NCBI GenBank assembly: GCA_037962975.1
Contig: CM075676.1
Coordinates: forward strand, 95,426,001 to 95,490,000
DNA from: Clitoria ternatea
Taxonomy: Eukaryota > Streptophyta > Magnoliopsida > Fabales > Fabaceae
DNA length: 64,000 nucleotides
Reading direction: 5' to 3'
Shown: one piece after another, positions 1 through 11,311 of the stretch
Position numbering within the stretch: position 1 is the stretch's first letter
Layout: every line of letters starts with the position of its first letter
Notes under the pieces: generated by a model
Told to the model about the DNA's origin: nothing
Databases searched by the model: none
Seen by the model: only the letters and a program-made list of their open reading frames with translations
Program-made: the position numbers and the translations under genes

Positions 1-1057
1 TACATCACATATATATCTAACTATCACAAAAGATTTCATACCTTTTTTATATATAATTTTACTCCAACACAATCAATTTTTTTAAGTAATTCATACAAAT
101 TAAATTATGCTAAAATCACTATATCTAACAAATCCAAGCATAAATAAGAATCAATTATTATAATCACTTATCATTGAAATAATCTCACTCAAAATAAATT
201 AAACATTTCTGCATAAATAAAAATAAATAGTATAACCTAATGTATTTAACTTCAATAGCTGAAAGAATATATAAAAACTTAGAACAAAAATTCCTCGAGA
301 ACTAAAACCCATAATTTAAAAGAAAAAAAAGACTGATATAATTGAATTTAATTTTTGTTATTACTTATTAGTTTATTTTGTAAGAGAATTACACTTGATT
401 AATGGTTTTGATGTTTCTCATGAGTAATGAGTTATTAAACCTGTTTCATATAAGAGTTACTAACTACATCAATATTTTCATACGCAAATTCTAGTTATTT
501 TGTTTTAAATTATCATAGTCAACCCCTTCTATCATACTGTCACATTTTATTTACACAATCATAATCATCTCATGTTTTTCCTCAAACAATTACTGGTTTA
601 CGAAGAATTATGCTTCAGGTAGTTCGTAAATGTAATACATTTAAAATGAATACCTGTACTTAATTGCTGCATCATAATCCCCAATCTCAGATGTTTGTAA
701 CTATTGTACAATACAAATATAAAAAGTTATGAAATCTTTTACGGCAAAATAGGAAATAACTGTTTCAAATTATTTCTATGAAAAAAAAAATTCCCCTCTC
801 CTTGGCTTGTGTTGTCTTTATCTTACCAACAAACATTTTAATTGCAAGTAATGCAATATTCTAATGAGGATTTGCTTCAAGCATTTACCAGACATTCTTG
901 CAACATTTTTCTAACTATAACCAGCGGCATTTGCTCTGGCTATTTGTTTGCTATTAACAAATAGCAAAAAAATTGTGGAGAACCAAAACTATAGAAAAAT
1001 CACTGTGTCATTGCCATAAAGGTAAGCTAGACTGGTCCTCAAAGAACAACAAATCTT
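1..1057. other. AT-rich non-coding sequence
   Basis: No convincing coding sequence is visible on either strand. The stretch is strongly AT-rich with homopolymer runs. It lies just downstream of the minus-strand gene whose last exon ends at 1058, so it probably includes that gene's 3' untranslated and flanking region. Confidence 0.6.
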
Positions 1058-4000
1058 TCATTCTGTACTTTCAACCTTCTGCTTCTTTCTTTTGGATTTT
1101 CGCTGCCTGGACAAAAAGAAAAGGGAAGAAAAAGGAAAAATGAATATTAGCACTGCCAATTTGCCATATTTACTGTTAGGGATAGAATTAGGCCTAATTA
1201 GAAAAGGCCTAAAAAGAAATATCAATAAAATAGGTTTTCTAGAATATTCCTTAGTCTGCTGTGTATGTATGTATATATATGTATAGAGAATGCATATCTT
1301 AAGTGAGAGTAAGCGCAGCAAATCTGGGTTGTATAATCATACATGGATGATCATGATTAAAAGATTTTTAATATGATCACTTAAAAAGTCACATGACCTT
1401 TTAAAAACTCATATAAACTGATATATTATAATCTCGATCAACCATGATAAGATTTAATGATTCAAATTTAATCCTCCCACTCTCACATAAGAAAATCTTT
1501 CTCATAATGTATATATGTATGTATGTCACTTTATTAAGTGCATTTTTGGCGCATGTAGCTTATGGGTTTTTTTAGGAGTTTATAACTTTTCAAAAATGAC
1601 TAGAGCCGCTTGGTGAACACAAACGATTACAAGCTTAGCTTTTGAAAACCTACTTGAGATAGCTTATAGCTATTTAAAAAATATAAATTTCCTCGTTAAT
1701 TGCTTAATTTTAATTTTTACCATTATACTTTTTTAAAAATAACAATTTTTATCTCTCACATAATTAAAATATTATATGTTATTTAAAGTCATTCAATACA
1801 ATTTATGTTAATTTTACCAAATAACTATATTTCAACAAGCTTCATAAAAAGCCATAAGCCATAAACTTGTAAGAGCTCATTTTGCCAAACAGAACTTAAA
1901 TAAAGAAAAAATTATGTTATTTTAGTTATTTACTTATTTTCTTTATGCTTTTCTAAGTACAACAGCTAGTCTTCTTTGTTAGGAATCTTCCTAACAAATT
2001 TGGTGCATTTCATTGAGTGATGAAGTCTTCCATGACTTCCATCTACTGTGGTTATGGATACCTTCCATGGCCAAGTTATTATCCCCAACAACCTCTCCCA
2101 ACTCATACACAACAACCCCAGACATTTCCTTCGTACCCATGGTTTCTCCATGCTCAGCTATTTATTTTTACTCCACAACCACACCACTCACATTCCTCCA
2201 CGACACAAGCCCCACTGAACCACACAACTGTGTATTCTGATTTGTGTCCTCTTCCTCTTTATCTCAAAGTTGTGGATGGGTTGTTCCATTCTCAACAAAT
2301 CGCTCACAGTTCACCATCCGGTGCTTCCTTTTCTTTTCCTATGCAATGTGAGCCTCTACGTCAAAGCACAGTTGGTGTGCTTGCACCGGATTCCCCACCG
2401 TTAAATGTTGTTCTCTCTTATGCGGTCAAGTCTGGACTGCTTAAGAAAAGCAATATCTGTGTATAGCCTCCTCCTTTTTCACCTGGACCACTTAAGAAAA
2501 GTACTAAGCCTCTGCCTTTTTTGCACTTCCACTCCATCACACACGGACCTTTGGAAGCCTTCCACAACCAACACGCACACAACCATCCAAAGAAAACACA
2601 ATATGTCTTCTTCCTTCCACATCATTGCAAAGCCTTGTAATTCTAAATGCCAAATAATCAAATTCCATTTGTTCACGTTTTTCCATATTCGTAGCCTTGC
2701 AATTTTGTCCTAATCTATTAATCCTTCTCCACTATTGGATTTACTCATTCCTGATGGGAGAAAAAGGTGGGTGGGTGGATCTCAACTTTTTCTGGAATAA
2801 TAATGGGCTGGCTATTAAATTTTACTTAGGCTTGTTATTTTATTCTATTAGTTTTATTTGTATTTTCTGGTTTTAGTCTTTTAAATATCATGTAGTTTTC
2901 ATCACATTTTGCACCTTGGGGACAAGGTGTTTGTGAAGGGGATAGGAATGTTAGAGATGGAATTAGACCTACGTAGGAAAAGCCCAATAAAATAGGTTTT
3001 CTGGAATATTCTATTGCTTACCCTATATATATGTCACTTTTGTTACTAAATAGAGAAGAAAAATATTATGTTACTTTATTTTAGTTATTTTCCTTATGTT
3101 TTTCTTAGTCCAGCAGCTATAGTTTTCTTTTTTTTAGGAAATCTTCCTAACATATACATACTCATAAAAGCATAATAAAAGGCATAAGATCTGACGGTCA
3201 AACAGGGAAGCTGTTTCTACCACACTCGGTTTAATGTTGATTTCCTATCCCAGTACATTTGAAAACACAGTCCATTTTACAGACAACCACTTAAATAGCT
3301 CATACTACAATAGAGTCACTTATATTTGGTTAATTTTAGTATGAGCTTGGAGGTAAACATACCTTATAAGAAATGTTTGTATATCAGCACCGATAATTGT
3401 ACTTAGCTCTTCAATATTTGCATCAGCCTCATTACTACATTTCAATAGGTTGCAGGGATCTAAAAAGGTAGTAGATTTCACCTTATCTGGGATTAGTGAT
3501 GAATCCTTTATCTCTGCCCTGAGATGTTCCATCAACACAAGTGCTGCATCAATGTGCTCATTGGAAGTTAGACAATGCAGCTATTCAAAAAGCAAATTTA
3601 ACATATCAATGAAATAAACTCTCGTATTAGTTCTTGAGATTGCATGGGTCTACCATTTCAGTCCCTGAGATCCTAAAGGTCTCTTTTGTCTCTAACTTCA
3701 CAAAAAATATTCATTTTAATTAGTATTTTCCTACTTTAATTTTCACTGTTATTTTACACGAAAAATGATCAAATCAAACTTTGTTTTTTAAGGTGAGACA
3801 AAAATAATCGACCCAGACAATTTCAAGAACTAAATTAACAGTTTACTCCATATTATCAACACTCATGTATTATCTAACTGCAAGCAAAAAGTGAAGTGAT
3901 GATCTAAGCAGTGTGAACAACAATTGTCAAGGAATTTAATGAATTTCAATTAAACTGAGTTTTAGATTTCAGCAATTCAAATACAGGCTCAAACAGGGAA

Positions 4001-5472
4001 GACTATGAAATGTGACAGTGATTCACTAGTAATTCATTGTATGTATTCAAAAGTCAGGCCATGCCAGTGATTTCAAATTTTCAATAGATGAATCCAAGCA
4101 AGAACACCCTAAAAGGTTATTATAACTAATCTCCCTTATATAAGGGGAATGTTCTATTTGTTTCTTTAGTTTCCTTCTTCTTTTTTTGGGAGAAAGAAGT
4201 AACCACTTCGTATCAGGTATGAGCATTACATAAGAAACATACAAAAAAGAGATAAATCAGCAAAATAAATGCATAGTATTTTTTATTACATTTAAAGTCA
4301 AGAAAATTTCACATCTGTTGAAAACACATGCATGTAAGTTGAAAGCAGAGGCATACAGCATACCAATGGCTCGAATCATTTTAAGGCTGAATATGTTAAC
4401 CAGTTCCTTACAGCCTATCATTTTTGCACGCTGAATGACCAACAGTTTCAAGCTAATCAGCATATCCTGCCATATTTTTCAAATTTTGGACACCAAAAGT
4501 TAAGACCCTATGTCAGAAACCACACTAAAGTGATGGGATGAGACACATCCTATGCATCAAAAATAGATAACTCGGCTAGCTGTAAGTGATCAGGTCTACT
4601 TTAGACTAGATTGCGGACATAACCTGGTCTAAGACACAGGCTCTATTACACAACCATTTTTTAGGGAGCTCATTATTAGCTGAATAAATAGTAACAATAC
4701 AATTTATCCTACAAGAAATATCGGAGAACGAAAGAAAAGGATATCAACAAAAGCAGTAAAACATCTTATCTCTGGTAACGAATCCCAGATATAGTGGCAA
4801 ATATGAATCCAAAAAAAATCACACATTTCTCTTCTATCAAATTGACAAGCACAACATATCTGTAAAAATAACATAATGCTACAAAATTTACGCCTCCTCG
4901 TTAGATCCACCATTAAAATAAACAAAGATAAATTGTTCTAATAGAATGGGCAGGACACCCAATATTGTATTAAACATACAAAAATCCTACTCCAAAGGAA
5001 AGTATACGAACAGCAAAAATTATCATTTGAATATTGTATGAAAGAAATGACATTAATTTGTCAACTAACAATAAGACCTCTAGATTTCCCTCATTACTAT
5101 TGAATTTACCATTATTAATTTTGTTTTCAACCCTGGATATCTTATGACTTATCCTCATCTCGGTTGTACATCCACCTACCCTCTTTAATAATATCGTTGA
5201 AGTATTATTACGAAAAAACTAAAAGAGTGATTTCTTGCATCCTTTGTAATCTCTGACACAAAAGATTATCTAACACACAAACCTAGATAACCTTAACAGA
5301 ATGAGGAACAAAAAAGAGATCTGATCCATCATCAAGTTAACAACGAGAGAATACTTACAATTTCAGACTCCGAAAGCGAGCACAACCAAGCCACATCTTC
5401 ACCCCTAGTCTCACAACTTTTATCTGGCCCAACCATGCTTTTCAACCTTTTCTTCAAGCGTGTTCCCTTCAT
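1058..5472 (-). CDS. Four-exon gene for a small basic protein of unknown function
   Basis: Exons at 5472-5359 (114 nt), 4466-4364 (103 nt), 3543-3363 (181 nt) and 1106-1058 (49 nt) are flanked by GT...AG sites. The phases chain exactly, giving 447 nt or 148 residues plus TGA. The start is the ATG of MKGTRLKKRLKSM. The middle exons give an amphipathic, probably helical section (ISLKLLVIQRAK ... LVLMEHLRAEIKD). The last exon is a highly basic tail (RQRKSKRKKQK), which could be a nuclear localisation signal. I do not recognise the family. Introns are about 892, 820 and 2256 bp, and the last contains a whole LTR element. A possible 5' UTR intron acceptor lies just upstream of exon 1. Exon phase and splice sites are seen in the sequence; expression and function are not known. 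A missed small exon cannot be excluded. Confidence 0.6.
1277..1508. mobile_element. MITE, family A copy 1
   Basis: The sequence begins near GAGAATGCATATCTTAAGTG and ends near CATAAGAAAATCTTTCTCAT, which are imperfect terminal inverted repeats. It interrupts the 5' LTR. A second copy in opposite orientation lies at about 42040-42262; both share the core TATAATCATACATGGAT (reverse complement in the other copy). Confidence 0.65.
1536..1893. mobile_element. hAT-type MITE-like insertion
   Basis: This second block is missing from the sister LTR. Its ends have a GTAGCTTATGGG motif facing an inverted CCATAAGCCATAAAC ... TTTTGCCAAACAG motif, a pattern common in plant hAT-like MITEs. Borders are approximate and no clear target duplication was resolved. 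Confidence 0.45.
2017..2466 (+). CDS. Open frame inside the non-autonomous element, doubtful
   Basis: This 149-codon frame has a proline-, glutamine- and threonine-rich start (YYPQQPLPTHTQQPQ). It lies just after the 5' LTR, where gag would normally be. No zinc knuckle or other gag hallmark is seen and the composition may be chance. It could be a relic of a gag or captured sequence. Confidence 0.2.
   Translation: MMKSSMTSIYCGYGYLPWPSYYPQQPLPTHTQQPQTFPSYPWFLHAQLFIFTPQPHHSHSSTTQAPLNHTTVYSDLCPLPLYLKVVDGLFHSQQIAHSSPSGASFSFPMQCEPLRQSTVGVLAPDSPPLNVVLSYAVKSGLLKKSNICV
2949..3152 (+). repeat. 3' LTR of the intronic element
   Basis: This is a 204-bp uninterrupted LTR, TGTTAG...CTAACA, directly preceded by the polypurine tract at 2935-2948. 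It is the reference for recognising the two insertions in the 5' LTR. Confidence 0.75.
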
Positions 5473-6039
5473 AGATTTGAATTGAGAATTGTAAGATCTG
5501 AACCCCTATTAGAAACTGCAATAAAAAGAAAACAAATGTTAATTAACAGATAAAGGAAAAGAATGCTATCAGTAACCAACCACAAAAGTGTGAATATTAG
5601 CAAATAACACTCCCACACACAAATAAAAAAAGTTAAGAGTAAACCTACAAATTAATCCTCAAGATTGTATGAGTCACACATTTTAGTACTTGAGATTTTA
5701 AAATCCTCAATTTAATTTCCAACTTTAAATGAAATCATTCATTTTAGCCATTTTCTACTTTATCATTCAAAGTTGTTTTACATCAAAAGGATTAAAAGTC
5801 ATTTTATAAAGATAGAGACTTCATAGAAGTTTTTATAACCTCAGGCGTGTGGAGACTCAAAGGTCCAACCCATAAAAATATGAGCAAGGTTAAAACCAAA
5901 CACTAATCACAAATCCTGAAAGTAGTCTGAAAATTTTTCATATGCTATATGAGTACCTATGATTCAAGGCAAAATAAAAAATAAACAGAGATAGTAAAAG
6001 ACACAATTGTAAGGATATTATGAAGAAAACCTATATGTA

Positions 6040-6277
6040 TCGTCTATATGCCCAGGCCAAGACTTATTAACGTTCTCTATAGTCCATTTAACTCGTTTCT
6101 CAATACTTAGCATCTCAAGCGGACAGAATAGTGACCATGGTATCACTTTTGGGAAGCAAGTTCTGCTTAATCATCTTGTGGAGAAGCTGCAAAAGCTCCT
6201 TAGACTGAGCGAAACCAGTGATCAAGGAACCAACAACTAACTACACTTTTGTCAGGAATTTCATCGAACACTCTATG
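6040..6277 (-). pseudogene. Pentatricopeptide repeat (PPR) gene fragment
   Basis: Read on the minus strand, the sequence gives HRVFDEIPDKSVVS. After a one-base frame change it gives GSLITGFAQSKELLQLL and then a stretch ending DTMVTILSA. This is the spacing of about two PPR motifs of the PLS class (VFDEMP..DVVSW, then I.G.AQ, then VTILSAC). A TGA replaces the usual cysteine after ILSA. With the frameshift, the stop and no flanking repeats, it is a truncated relic. The family identity follows from motif order and is inferred by eye. Confidence 0.6.
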
Positions 6278-6362
6278 ACCAAACCATTACCAAACAAAAG
6301 AGTGAGAGAGGAAAAAAAAGATGTTTGGATATCGGGGGTGGTTAAAGACCCAAAGAGCGACG

Positions 6363-6531
6363 TGTGATAAGGTGCGTGATTGATTGTTTTTATGCTTAGG
6401 AGTGATGCAGTACTGTCTCACAGATTCAGATTTGTTACTGCAGCAAGGCTCTGCCCTCTTCTCAGCTGTCAGACATTTATTTATCTTTCTTTCTGTTATG
6501 TCTCTAACAATCAATCACACACCTTACCACA
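6363..6531. repeat. Inverted repeat with 26-bp arms, MITE-like
   Basis: The arm at 6363-6388 (starting TGTGATAAGGTGCGTGATTG) is the near-exact reverse complement of 6506-6531, with two mismatches. The loop is about 117 bp. The arms could form a stem or be the termini of a small non-autonomous element. Confidence 0.6.
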
Positions 6532-6539
6532 TGTCTCTA

Positions 6540-9016
6540 ACAACTACTCTTTTAGTATGAATCATTTCTTGTATAGTGATTGTGCAGTTCAGTTATATAA
6601 TGATTCACACTCAGATTCATTTCAATAAGTTGTTTTAATTTGGAAAATAAATTTAACATGTGTGTACTACAGACTCTGCTTCAATAAAAGAATTGAACAA
6701 CAAAAAATAATGAATGACACTAGAGATCACAGTCCATATCAGGTAAAATTTCCTATGCATGAACAACACTGGCAACTTCAAGCTGCTGGATCAGAATTCC
6801 CAAGTGTTTTGGGTGAGTTTCAATCCTATAAAATTTCCTACCAACAATGCTTATGATGCTTACTACATCAGTGGAACCCATGATGCTTCCAATGGGAACA
6901 AACTTTGGTTATAGAGTGAACTTTTATCAATCGGGCCTTTTGTCCATAATGAACTGCAGAATGTACCACTGCAGAATATTATGCAGCAACCAGAAACTAA
7001 CAAAACTAAGAGCAAAATAAACATTTTTCTGCTGACTTCAAAACTGAACTGAACTGATTCAAATTTAAGCCTAACAAATAACTCAAATTGACCTGCTTTG
7101 ATCGACAATATCAAGTACTATTAATTACTATAATTTATTTCCCCTAGGGTAAAATGAAAATTAAAGGAGTGGCTTACCAAAGACAAAGGCGTCATTATTG
7201 TGACTGCATTGTATATAACTAGGAAATATTCATTATTTGTGTCTTACTGCAGAGAAGGAAGAAGCAACCCCCACAACCGTTTGTGCAACAAAGTAAATTG
7301 TGTCAGATTGAAAATGACAGTAGCTGGTGATTCTATTAACAACAACTCTCCTAATAATTTTTTATATACCAATACAAGAGATGAGAAACTAAAACAACAT
7401 AACTAAAATGTGAAGTTCAGAACAAATGTAATGTATCATACCCAAAAAAGGATGTGATTGTAGTTTAATTTTAATCTATATATTAGTGGGTATTAGCCTG
7501 AATATGTTCACATAGCAGATTTTCTTGCATAATACAAAGAAAAATGAAGAAGTATGTCCTTAGCTGGACATTTTCACAAACAGTTTGGAATACAAGTATT
7601 TAGGTAATAATAGAGTAAACATTGATGAATACAGCGTGTTGTACTTAAGCACAGAAGTTGTGGATGAACCAAACAACCAAAAGAAATGTGTATGGATAAT
7701 CAATAAATGGTTAGAAATACCTATGAACATATGATTTTGAAACCCTTAGAAGAATAAAGAGTTTTTGGTGTGATTTGTCCTCAAACGTAGATCTCAAAAC
7801 TTTCTCAAATGAAATCTAGAGTTGTTCATATGTACAAAGAAGGGCACGAATTGATTGAGAGATGATATTTATCAAAAAAAAAAAGTCAAGAGAAAAAAAA
7901 AATCATGAATGTCTTTGTGAAATTGGAACTAGGTTGCATAGATACAGGTACAGAACTGGTACACAGGACAAATACGGATATAGGGTATGGCATTGATCCA
8001 AAATCAAAGGTACGGGCACGGCTAAATACATATAAACGGATTAAAAAATAAAATAAGACAATATTACTTATTATTTAAACAGTATATAGAACCACAGCAT
8101 ATAGAACCAACCCTTGCTTCAAGCTGTACTCGCGAGTCACGAAAATATAACAGCCTCACAATATGTATGAAACTTTATAGCATCACGATTAAAAATTCAC
8201 AGTTAATCAAGATTCAAAATCACTGTACAAGTGTACACTAGATAAAAAAAATATTCACATTCACATTGAAAGGAAAGTGAAGGGAGCAACATATGCAACA
8301 TAGAACATAACATTTAATCTAGAAATCACTGTACAATAGTTAACAATTCGGTACCTTTTCAAAGCAACGCGGTGGAGGGAGCAAGACGGTGGTTCCGATG
8401 CGTGACGGCGGCACCGCCGGTGAAGGAGTAAGAGGGCTTGGGAGGGAGAGAAGAGGAACCAGGGTTCAGAAATCAAAAGCAATAGAGACAAATGACACCA
8501 GCATTCTATTCTTTCAATTTTTTTAATTTTAAGTTTTGAATTTTTTTCTTTGAAAAGAATAACCAAAAGACCTAATTGTATAGATACGGTACTCAAAAGA
8601 TTACCCGGGTACCCGTGGAATGAATTAAATCAATTTTAAAGTAAAAAATCATCGGATTCGATTATAAAAGTATAATATGATTTGAAATAGATTGAGTAAA
8701 ATAATTTTTTAAATCTAATCCTATAAAACATGGTTTAAATTAGATTGAATTTTAATTTTTATATTTTAATTTATTATTTAATTAGAAGATAAAAATAAAG
8801 TTTATTTAATCACTAATTATTAATGTTAATAAAAATATAAAATTTAAATTATAAAAAAAGAACGAGACATAAAATTAAGTTTAAATTGAAGTTAAAAATA
8901 ATAAACTTATAAATACATTAAAATATTAAGATATATGTCTTATGAAAAATAATAAAAAATACAATTTTAAAAGTAAATGATAAATAATTAAGTAATATGA
9001 TTTTATGAATATATAA
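6540..9016. other. Non-coding stretch without a recognised gene
   Basis: Only short frames occur. Pieces around 6660-6860 and 7250-7320 look mildly coding-like but match nothing I know. A GC-rich patch at about 8390-8460 contains CGGCGGCACCGCCGG. From 8600 the sequence is extremely AT-rich up to the copia element boundary. Confidence 0.5.
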
Positions 9017-9516
9017 TGTTGGCAATTAAAATAAATTGCGTAGTTGAAATTGAGATGCTATGGGAAGAAATTAAGAACACTCAAAGAGCAAAATTTAATT
9101 TCACTATAATATTTGTATAACAGGTACACTCAAGTTTCTTTAGTTTTGTTAAAAGCTAATACACATACACAACACTCAAATAAAGCTTATTGAAGCTTTC
9201 TCTCAACCTTTTCTTCTCACTTTCTTCTTCACTCAAGGGATGCTAATAACTAGGGCAAAGTATCCTATTTATACTAAATTTTGATGTCACTTTTCTAAGG
9301 AAAATTCAAGTTAAAACTTACTTCCTAAGTTAGCAAAATTCAAGTTGGATTTTGCTTCCTAAGGTAGAAGAGTTCAAGTTGAATTTTGCTTCCTAAGGTA
9401 GAAGAGTTCTAATTGAATTTTGCTTCTTGAGGTAGAAGAGTTCAAATTGAATTTTGCTTCCTAATCTTAACCACTAAGCTTCTAGCAAATCAAATGGCCA
9501 AGTTTAATTTCTAACA
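9017..9516 (-). repeat. Copia 3' LTR (500 bp)
   Basis: The terminal bases are TGTTGG/TCTAACA on the plus strand. It has three copies of a 34-bp unit (9361-9462) built around GGTAGAAGAGTTC. The sister LTR has five copies, which explains the whole 68-bp length difference. A minus-strand TATA-like box (TATAAATAGG, 9264-9273) is conserved with the other LTR. Confidence 0.9.
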
Positions 9517-9528
9517 TCATCCCTTAAA
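9517..9528 (-). promoter_or_regulatory. Copia polypurine tract
   Basis: On the minus strand, TTTAAGGGATGA directly precedes the 3' LTR. It is the expected plus-strand primer site for reverse transcription. Confidence 0.6.
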
Positions 9529-10106
9529 CTTGGCTTCATCATCCCAAGCATATTCTTCAGCTTCAAGAATAAATTTGTTTTGAGTGGCTTCGTGAAAATA
9601 TCTGCTACTTGATTTTCTGAAGCACAATACTCTATCACAATTTCTTTGTCTCTGATCAAGTCACGAATGTAGTGGTGCTTGATATCAATATGTTTGCTAC
9701 GACCATGAAAGACTGAATTCTTTGTTAAAGCAATTGTTGATTTGTTGTCACAAAATATTTTTGTTGGCTCATCTTGTTGATGTTGCAACTCACTTAATAT
9801 TCTCCTCAACCAAACTGCTTGAGTAGCACAATTTGTTGCTACGATGTACTCTGCTTCTGCTGTTGACAGAGCAACTACTTGTTTCTTGGAGGACCAAGAA
9901 AATACACCTCAAAATTCTCTTTACAGCTTGCCATTGAGATTGCCTTAGCGATTCCATGAATCTACTTATGAGCCCAACTCCATAAACTATGTTAGGTCTT
10001 GTTGCTGTCAAGTACCTGAGGCTTCCTACTAGCATTTGAAAATTTGTTGAATTAACAAGATCACCTCCACTTTCTTTTCCAAGCTTTAATCTTTCTTCAA
10101 TTGGTG
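9529..10106 (-). pseudogene. Copia RNase H fragment, frameshifted and internally deleted
   Basis: The minus-strand frames give EERLKLGKESGGDLVNST...LVGSLRYLT, then, after frame changes, SSKKQVVALSTAEAEY and the C-terminal KHIDIKHHYIRD...ADIFTKPL. These are standard copia RNase H landmarks. The piece that should carry the SDWAGS-type first catalytic aspartate, between the KRILR and SWSSKKQ regions, is missing (roughly 100-150 bp). The enzyme is therefore dead. The upstream RT half is 20 kb away at 30656-31480 because of the nested insertion. Confidence 0.8.
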
Positions 10107-10189
10107 TCAGCTGTAACATCCTAAAATTTAGAATTTTAGAAAAATAATTTATTAAGGATCAGTGGAGAAATTCTGAGTGAATTATGTTT

Positions 10190-11150
10190 GAGATAAGACC
10201 TTCCGAGTGAAGAAAGATATGATTTCGAGTGAAACATGTTTGAGATAAGATGTTTCCGAGTGAAGCATGAACGAGAGAACCACTTCCGAGTGAAGTAAAC
10301 ATGTTTTCGAGTAAAGCATGATTGAAAGAATCATTTCTGAGTTAAGAAAAACTGTGTCCGAATGAGACACGTTTGAGTGAGGAAAATCCGAGTGAAACGT
10401 TTCCGAATGGGTTGTTTCTGAGAGAAGTACTTCTAAGTGGAGAAAAGCTTTGACTTCGAATAAGTACTTCTTAGGTCGAGATATTTTCGAGTAGTGAATT
10501 CCCGAGTGGGGAATTTCTGAGTTGTGTAACTTTTCCGAGTAAAATGTCTTTGAGTACGATAATTCCAAGAGGGATGACACCGAGTGAGACGTTCCAAGTG
10601 GGAAAGTGTCAAGTGAGAAATTTCTAATTTCCGTATGATGTGGCACCGATTGGGATATACCGAGTGAGTCTTTTCCAGGAAGAGTACTTCTGGACAGAAA
10701 GACTTCAACTTCGAACGAGTATATTCTGAGTGAATAGTTCCAAGGGAAGTGGATATCCAAGTGGTAAATTCATTTAATTCGTGCTCAGGTCCATGTTCAG
10801 AGTTGTTGAGTTATACTCGGGTTCATCTTCGAAATAGTCTTCGACCCCGAGTGATCCTTTCGAGTGCAAAGATTTCTGAGAGAGGATTGTCTTCAAACTC
10901 TGAGTGATCTTTTCAGATGGAAGACTTCCGAGTGACACAAGTGAAGGCTTAACTCGGGCAGAAATATATCTGAGTGAGATGTCTGAATGAGATATTTCCG
11001 TGTGGGGCATTTCCGAGGAAAGAAAGCTGAGTGTTTCATGGGATGAAACCTTTTCAAGTGAATTTCCTCTGAGTGAAGTAATTCTGAGCGGAAAAAGGCT
11101 CTGATGAATCTTCTCGGAAAGATATGCCTAGAATACCGAAAACCGAGTCG
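10190..11150 (+). repeat. TTCCGAGTGA motif array in solo LTR 1
   Basis: The motif (T)TCCGAGTGA and one- or two-base variants (TTCTGAGTGA, TTTCGAGTGA) recur every 10-60 bp over almost a kilobase, mostly in this orientation. Spacing is irregular, so this is a dispersed motif cluster rather than a tandem array. Serine- and histidine-rich minus-strand frames here (HSEISHSD type) are by-products of the motif, not genes. Confidence 0.8.
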
Positions 11151-11311
11151 GAATTGATAATTATTTCAATTATTGAGGCTTTCCACATCACTCTGTTCTT
11201 CTACATTCTAGCAGACTCTCTTTTATGATATTTCTAAGTATAGGACCCTCTCTGATGATCTGTCATCTTCTCATTAAATATCTTATTCCTTCCTTATCAT
11301 TTAAAGATACG

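Larger units (their letters stand above)
1174..1996 (+). repeat. 5' LTR of the intronic element, interrupted by two MITEs
   Basis: The LTR start (1174-1276) and end (about 1898-1996) match the 204-bp 3' LTR at 2949-3152, including the shared block around AATAAAATAGGTTTTCT and the terminal TCTTCCTAACA. The intervening 620 bp is absent from the 3' LTR, so it was inserted later. Confidence 0.75.
1174..3152 (+). mobile_element. Non-autonomous LTR retrotransposon (TRIM/LARD-like)
   Basis: The two ends are related LTRs that begin TGTTAG and end CTAACA. The 3' LTR is 204 bp; the 5' LTR is inflated to 823 bp by two MITE insertions. A purine-rich tract (2935-2948, GAAGGGGATAGGAA) lies directly before the 3' LTR. 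It is preceded by the CCTTGG...ACAAGG block often seen there in plant gypsy elements. The flanking five bases are TTTAC and TATAC, an imperfect target duplication that fits an old insertion. The internal 950 bp lacks protease, RT or integrase. The element sits inside the last intron of the minus-strand gene. Confidence 0.75.

Noticed and set aside
3363..3580. Alternative exon 3 starting at 3580
   Set aside because: That acceptor gives a phase clash with exon 2; the acceptor at 3544-3545 joins in phase and extends to a complete frame.
6662..7330. Possible host exon pieces (QLQAAGSEFPSVLGEF and KKQPPQPFVQQSK)
   Set aside because: No family recognised, frames broken within 70 codons, no consistent splice chain found.
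8390..8470. GC-rich patch as a gene start
   Set aside because: No open frame with family features and no splice sites that connect it to anything nearby.
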